Origin: an uncultured Bryobacteraceae bacterium
Lineage (GTDB): Bacteria > Acidobacteriota > Terriglobia > Bryobacterales > Bryobacteraceae
DNA: 64,000 nt
Assembly: GCA_938003835.1 (NCBI GenBank)
Contig: CALKXJ010000002.1
Span: 1-64,000, forward strand
Direction: 5' to 3'
The position numbers and the translations under genes are program-made. A model generated the notes under the pieces. The model was not told the DNA's origin. It worked only from the letters and a program-made list of their open reading frames with translations, and made no database searches. Shown in pieces: positions 62,151-64,000 of the stretch (positions are counted from its first letter, which is position 1; every line of letters starts with the position of its first letter).

Positions 62151-63983
62151 ATGCCAGCCAGGGACTTCTTCAGGCTTGCGATTGCCGCAGCGGCGGTCTC
62201 GTCCGTCGCGGCGGCTGTGGCGACCACCACCGTCGAGATTCGCCGGCCGATGACGCCGCCCGCCTGGGCGTTGCTCGAGCGCGAGCTGCTGCGCGCCGGC
62301 TCGGAGGCGGTGAAACGCTTCTATGAGCACTACTTCGACGAGCGCGGCTATCTCATGCATGTGGCGCGCTGGGGCATCCTGGACGGCACCGACGACGCCA
62401 TCGAGACTTTTCACAACTGGACGCTGTTTCACGCCCTGGGCGCAGGCGACGCCGTCCTGGCGCTCTATCGCAAGGCGCTCGAGGGCCACTTCGAGCAGTA
62501 TACGAAGGTCACCACGAAGACCACCGACATCGCCCGCGACGGCGTCTACTGGCGCGAGTTCTACCGGCACACGGACTGGCTGCACGCCGGCGAGGGACTC
62601 CGCGCCTTTTTCTTCCAGAGTCTCTCGGATCCGCATGACGCCCGTTACGAGCGCCGCCTGCGCCGCTTCGCCGGCCTGTATCTGAACGAGGACGCCGAGG
62701 CGCCCAATTACGACCCGAAGCATCGCATCATCCGGAGCGTGCTGAACGGCTCCAAGGGGCCGCTCCTGCGGCCGCTCAAGCCCGAGGACTGGATCGGCGA
62801 TCCGGTCCCCGGCCGCTTCCACCTACTGCATAGCGAGACCTCCACCACCGAGATGCTCGACTTCGAGGCCGAGTACCCCCAGATGCTCAAGGCGGTGAGC
62901 GACCCGGTCTTCGAGTCGGCCGCCGGCGATAACCCTCTCAACCTGGCGGCGACGAACCTCGCCCTGGGCGCGTTTCTGGTGACCGGCGAGGCGAAGTACC
63001 GCGACTGGATTCTCGAATATGTGGGCGCCTGGCGCGAGCGCACAGAAGCCAATGGCGGCATCATTCCCGGCAACATCGGCCTGGACGGAACGATCGGCGG
63101 CGCTTACGGCGGCAAGTGGTACAAGGGGATCTTCATGTGGGACCGCGAGAGCTACGAGGGCAGCCTCGCCAGTTGGGGCATGTGGCCGGGCTTCTCCAAC
63201 GCCTACCTGCTAACCGGCGACCGTAGCTGGATCGATCCCCTGCGGCGGCAGATCGACATCCTTTACTCGCACGGCCGCGAGGTGAACGGGCGGTTCATGG
63301 TGCCGAACAACTATGGCGATCAGGGCTGGTACCGCCTGCGCGAGTACACCTTCACGCACGAGCTCGCCAAGATCTGGACCTGGACCATGGAGGAGCGCGA
63401 CCGGGCGCGCCTGCCCCAGCAGGACTGGATCGGCTTTCTGGCCGGCAGGGAGCCTGACTATCCGGAGAGGGCCCTGCGGCGCGAGCTCGAACACGTAAGG
63501 GCGCAGATGGAGCGGCTGCGCCGGGACCCGACCACGCCGGACAGTCGCCTGGCCGACTGGGCGATGCAGTTCAACCCGGTCTCGACGCGCGCGCTGGTGG
63601 AGCTCACCTGCGGCGGCCATCGCATCGATAACAATCTCGACCGGCTCTTCGGCGTGCTGCACGTGCGCCTGCGCTACTTCGACCCGGAGCGGCGCCGCGC
63701 CGGGCTACCGGAAGACGTAGCGGCGCTCATCACGGCGATGGATGCCGATTCGGTCCGGCTGACGCTGGTGAACGTCAACGCGGTCGAACCCCGCACGGTG
63801 GTTGTCCAGGGCGGCGCCTACGGGGAGCACCAGATCAGAGAAGTCGAGCACGCCGGCGAGCACAGGCCGGTCGGCGCGTCGTGGTTCGTGGTGAAGCTGG
63901 CGCCGGGCGCCGGCGGCGAGCTGTTGATCCGCGACCGCCGTTACGCCAACCAGCCCACCGCCCGGATGCCCTGGGACCACTGA
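62151..63983 (+). CDS. Secreted protein of unknown function, predicted alpha-helical toroid
   Basis: I start at the ATG at 62151, directly after GGGGAG; an in-frame GTG at 62088 would overlap the divergent gene. The 610-residue product has a signal peptide (ARDFFRLAIAAAAVSSVAAA). It is helix-rich with aromatic and acidic patches (ETFHNWTLFHALGAG, GGKWYKGIFMWDRESYEG, MVPNNYGDQGWYRLREY) and a beta-rich C-terminus (about 540-600). The pattern suggests an (alpha/alpha) barrel carbohydrate enzyme, but no family can be named. It shares the divergent control region with the GH127-like gene, so both may act on the same glycan. Confidence 0.7.
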   Translation: MPARDFFRLAIAAAAVSSVAAAVATTTVEIRRPMTPPAWALLERELLRAGSEAVKRFYEHYFDERGYLMHVARWGILDGTDDAIETFHNWTLFHALGAGDAVLALYRKALEGHFEQYTKVTTKTTDIARDGVYWREFYRHTDWLHAGEGLRAFFFQSLSDPHDARYERRLRRFAGLYLNEDAEAPNYDPKHRIIRSVLNGSKGPLLRPLKPEDWIGDPVPGRFHLLHSETSTTEMLDFEAEYPQMLKAVSDPVFESAAGDNPLNLAATNLALGAFLVTGEAKYRDWILEYVGAWRERTEANGGIIPGNIGLDGTIGGAYGGKWYKGIFMWDRESYEGSLASWGMWPGFSNAYLLTGDRSWIDPLRRQIDILYSHGREVNGRFMVPNNYGDQGWYRLREYTFTHELAKIWTWTMEERDRARLPQQDWIGFLAGREPDYPERALRRELEHVRAQMERLRRDPTTPDSRLADWAMQFNPVSTRALVELTCGGHRIDNNLDRLFGVLHVRLRYFDPERRRAGLPEDVAALITAMDADSVRLTLVNVNAVEPRTVVVQGGAYGEHQIREVEHAGEHRPVGASWFVVKLAPGAGGELLIRDRRYANQPTARMPWDH

Positions 63984-64000
63984 CGGGGCCCCGCACCGGC

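Overview
The window is about 64 kb of GC-rich, densely packed bacterial chromosome with no mobile element, rRNA, tRNA or CRISPR array that I could see. Two proteins (36670-38397 and 45771-47849) end in a domain I recognise as the Solibacter-type C-terminal domain (TIGR03437). There is also a very large Oar-like TonB receptor with a carboxypeptidase-regulatory N-domain and a series of secreted hydrolases. Together these point to Acidobacteriota, most likely Bryobacterales/Solibacteres. The organism looks Gram-negative and diderm (TonB receptor, lipoproteins, MCE/Mla transporter), makes meso-DAP by the succinylase route, and appears to feed on plant or microbial polymers.

Layout. 1-3596: stress block, with groES-groEL under a CIRCE-containing promoter, a DksA/TraR-like protein, three tandem HSP20 genes and a minimal J-protein under a separate promoter. 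3593-8573: FucP-type transporter, two CBM9-like lipoproteins, dapD and dapA, all on the minus strand. 8643-14932: an island with a membrane-anchored regulator, an Oar-like receptor and a predicted toroid enzyme. It separates dapA-dapD from the rest of the lysine/DAP genes (dapB, lysC, asd, M20 deacylase, 14942-19062). 19348-23034: P1-family peptidase and a divergent mlaE-mlaF-mlaD lipid-transport operon whose MlaD carries a regular 34-residue repeat.

23067-30057 is the most unusual stretch. A Gfo/Idh oxidoreductase is followed by a tightly coupled operon: HAD phosphatase, deoxyhypusine-synthase-like protein, HldE1-like PfkB kinase, ROK kinase, GmhA-like isomerase, adenosine-specific-kinase family protein and an atypical SDR epimerase. 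This looks like a sugar-phosphate (heptose-like) pathway with no nucleotidyltransferase, and I cannot match it to a described route.

30114-36322 holds DinB, a DnaC-like ATPase, Fur coupled to an FHA-GAF-PP2C phosphatase, an EstB-like hydrolase, a triheme c7 cytochrome and cysE. 36323-39581 is an orphan nuoA coupled to a Solibacter-domain secreted protein and an AlaX-type editing protein. 39629-49433 is one long minus-strand run: M28 peptidase, two PqaA-like hydrolases, ECF sigma factor, anti-sigma factor, Spy-like protein, nadA, moaA and a secreted protein. 49455-64000 holds a DtxR/MntR-type regulator, UDP-glucuronate decarboxylase, an EtfD-like membrane Fe-S protein, an M2 dipeptidase, purA, a small unknown protein coupled to pheS-pheT, and a divergent pair formed by a GH127-like arabinofuranosidase and an unknown secreted protein.
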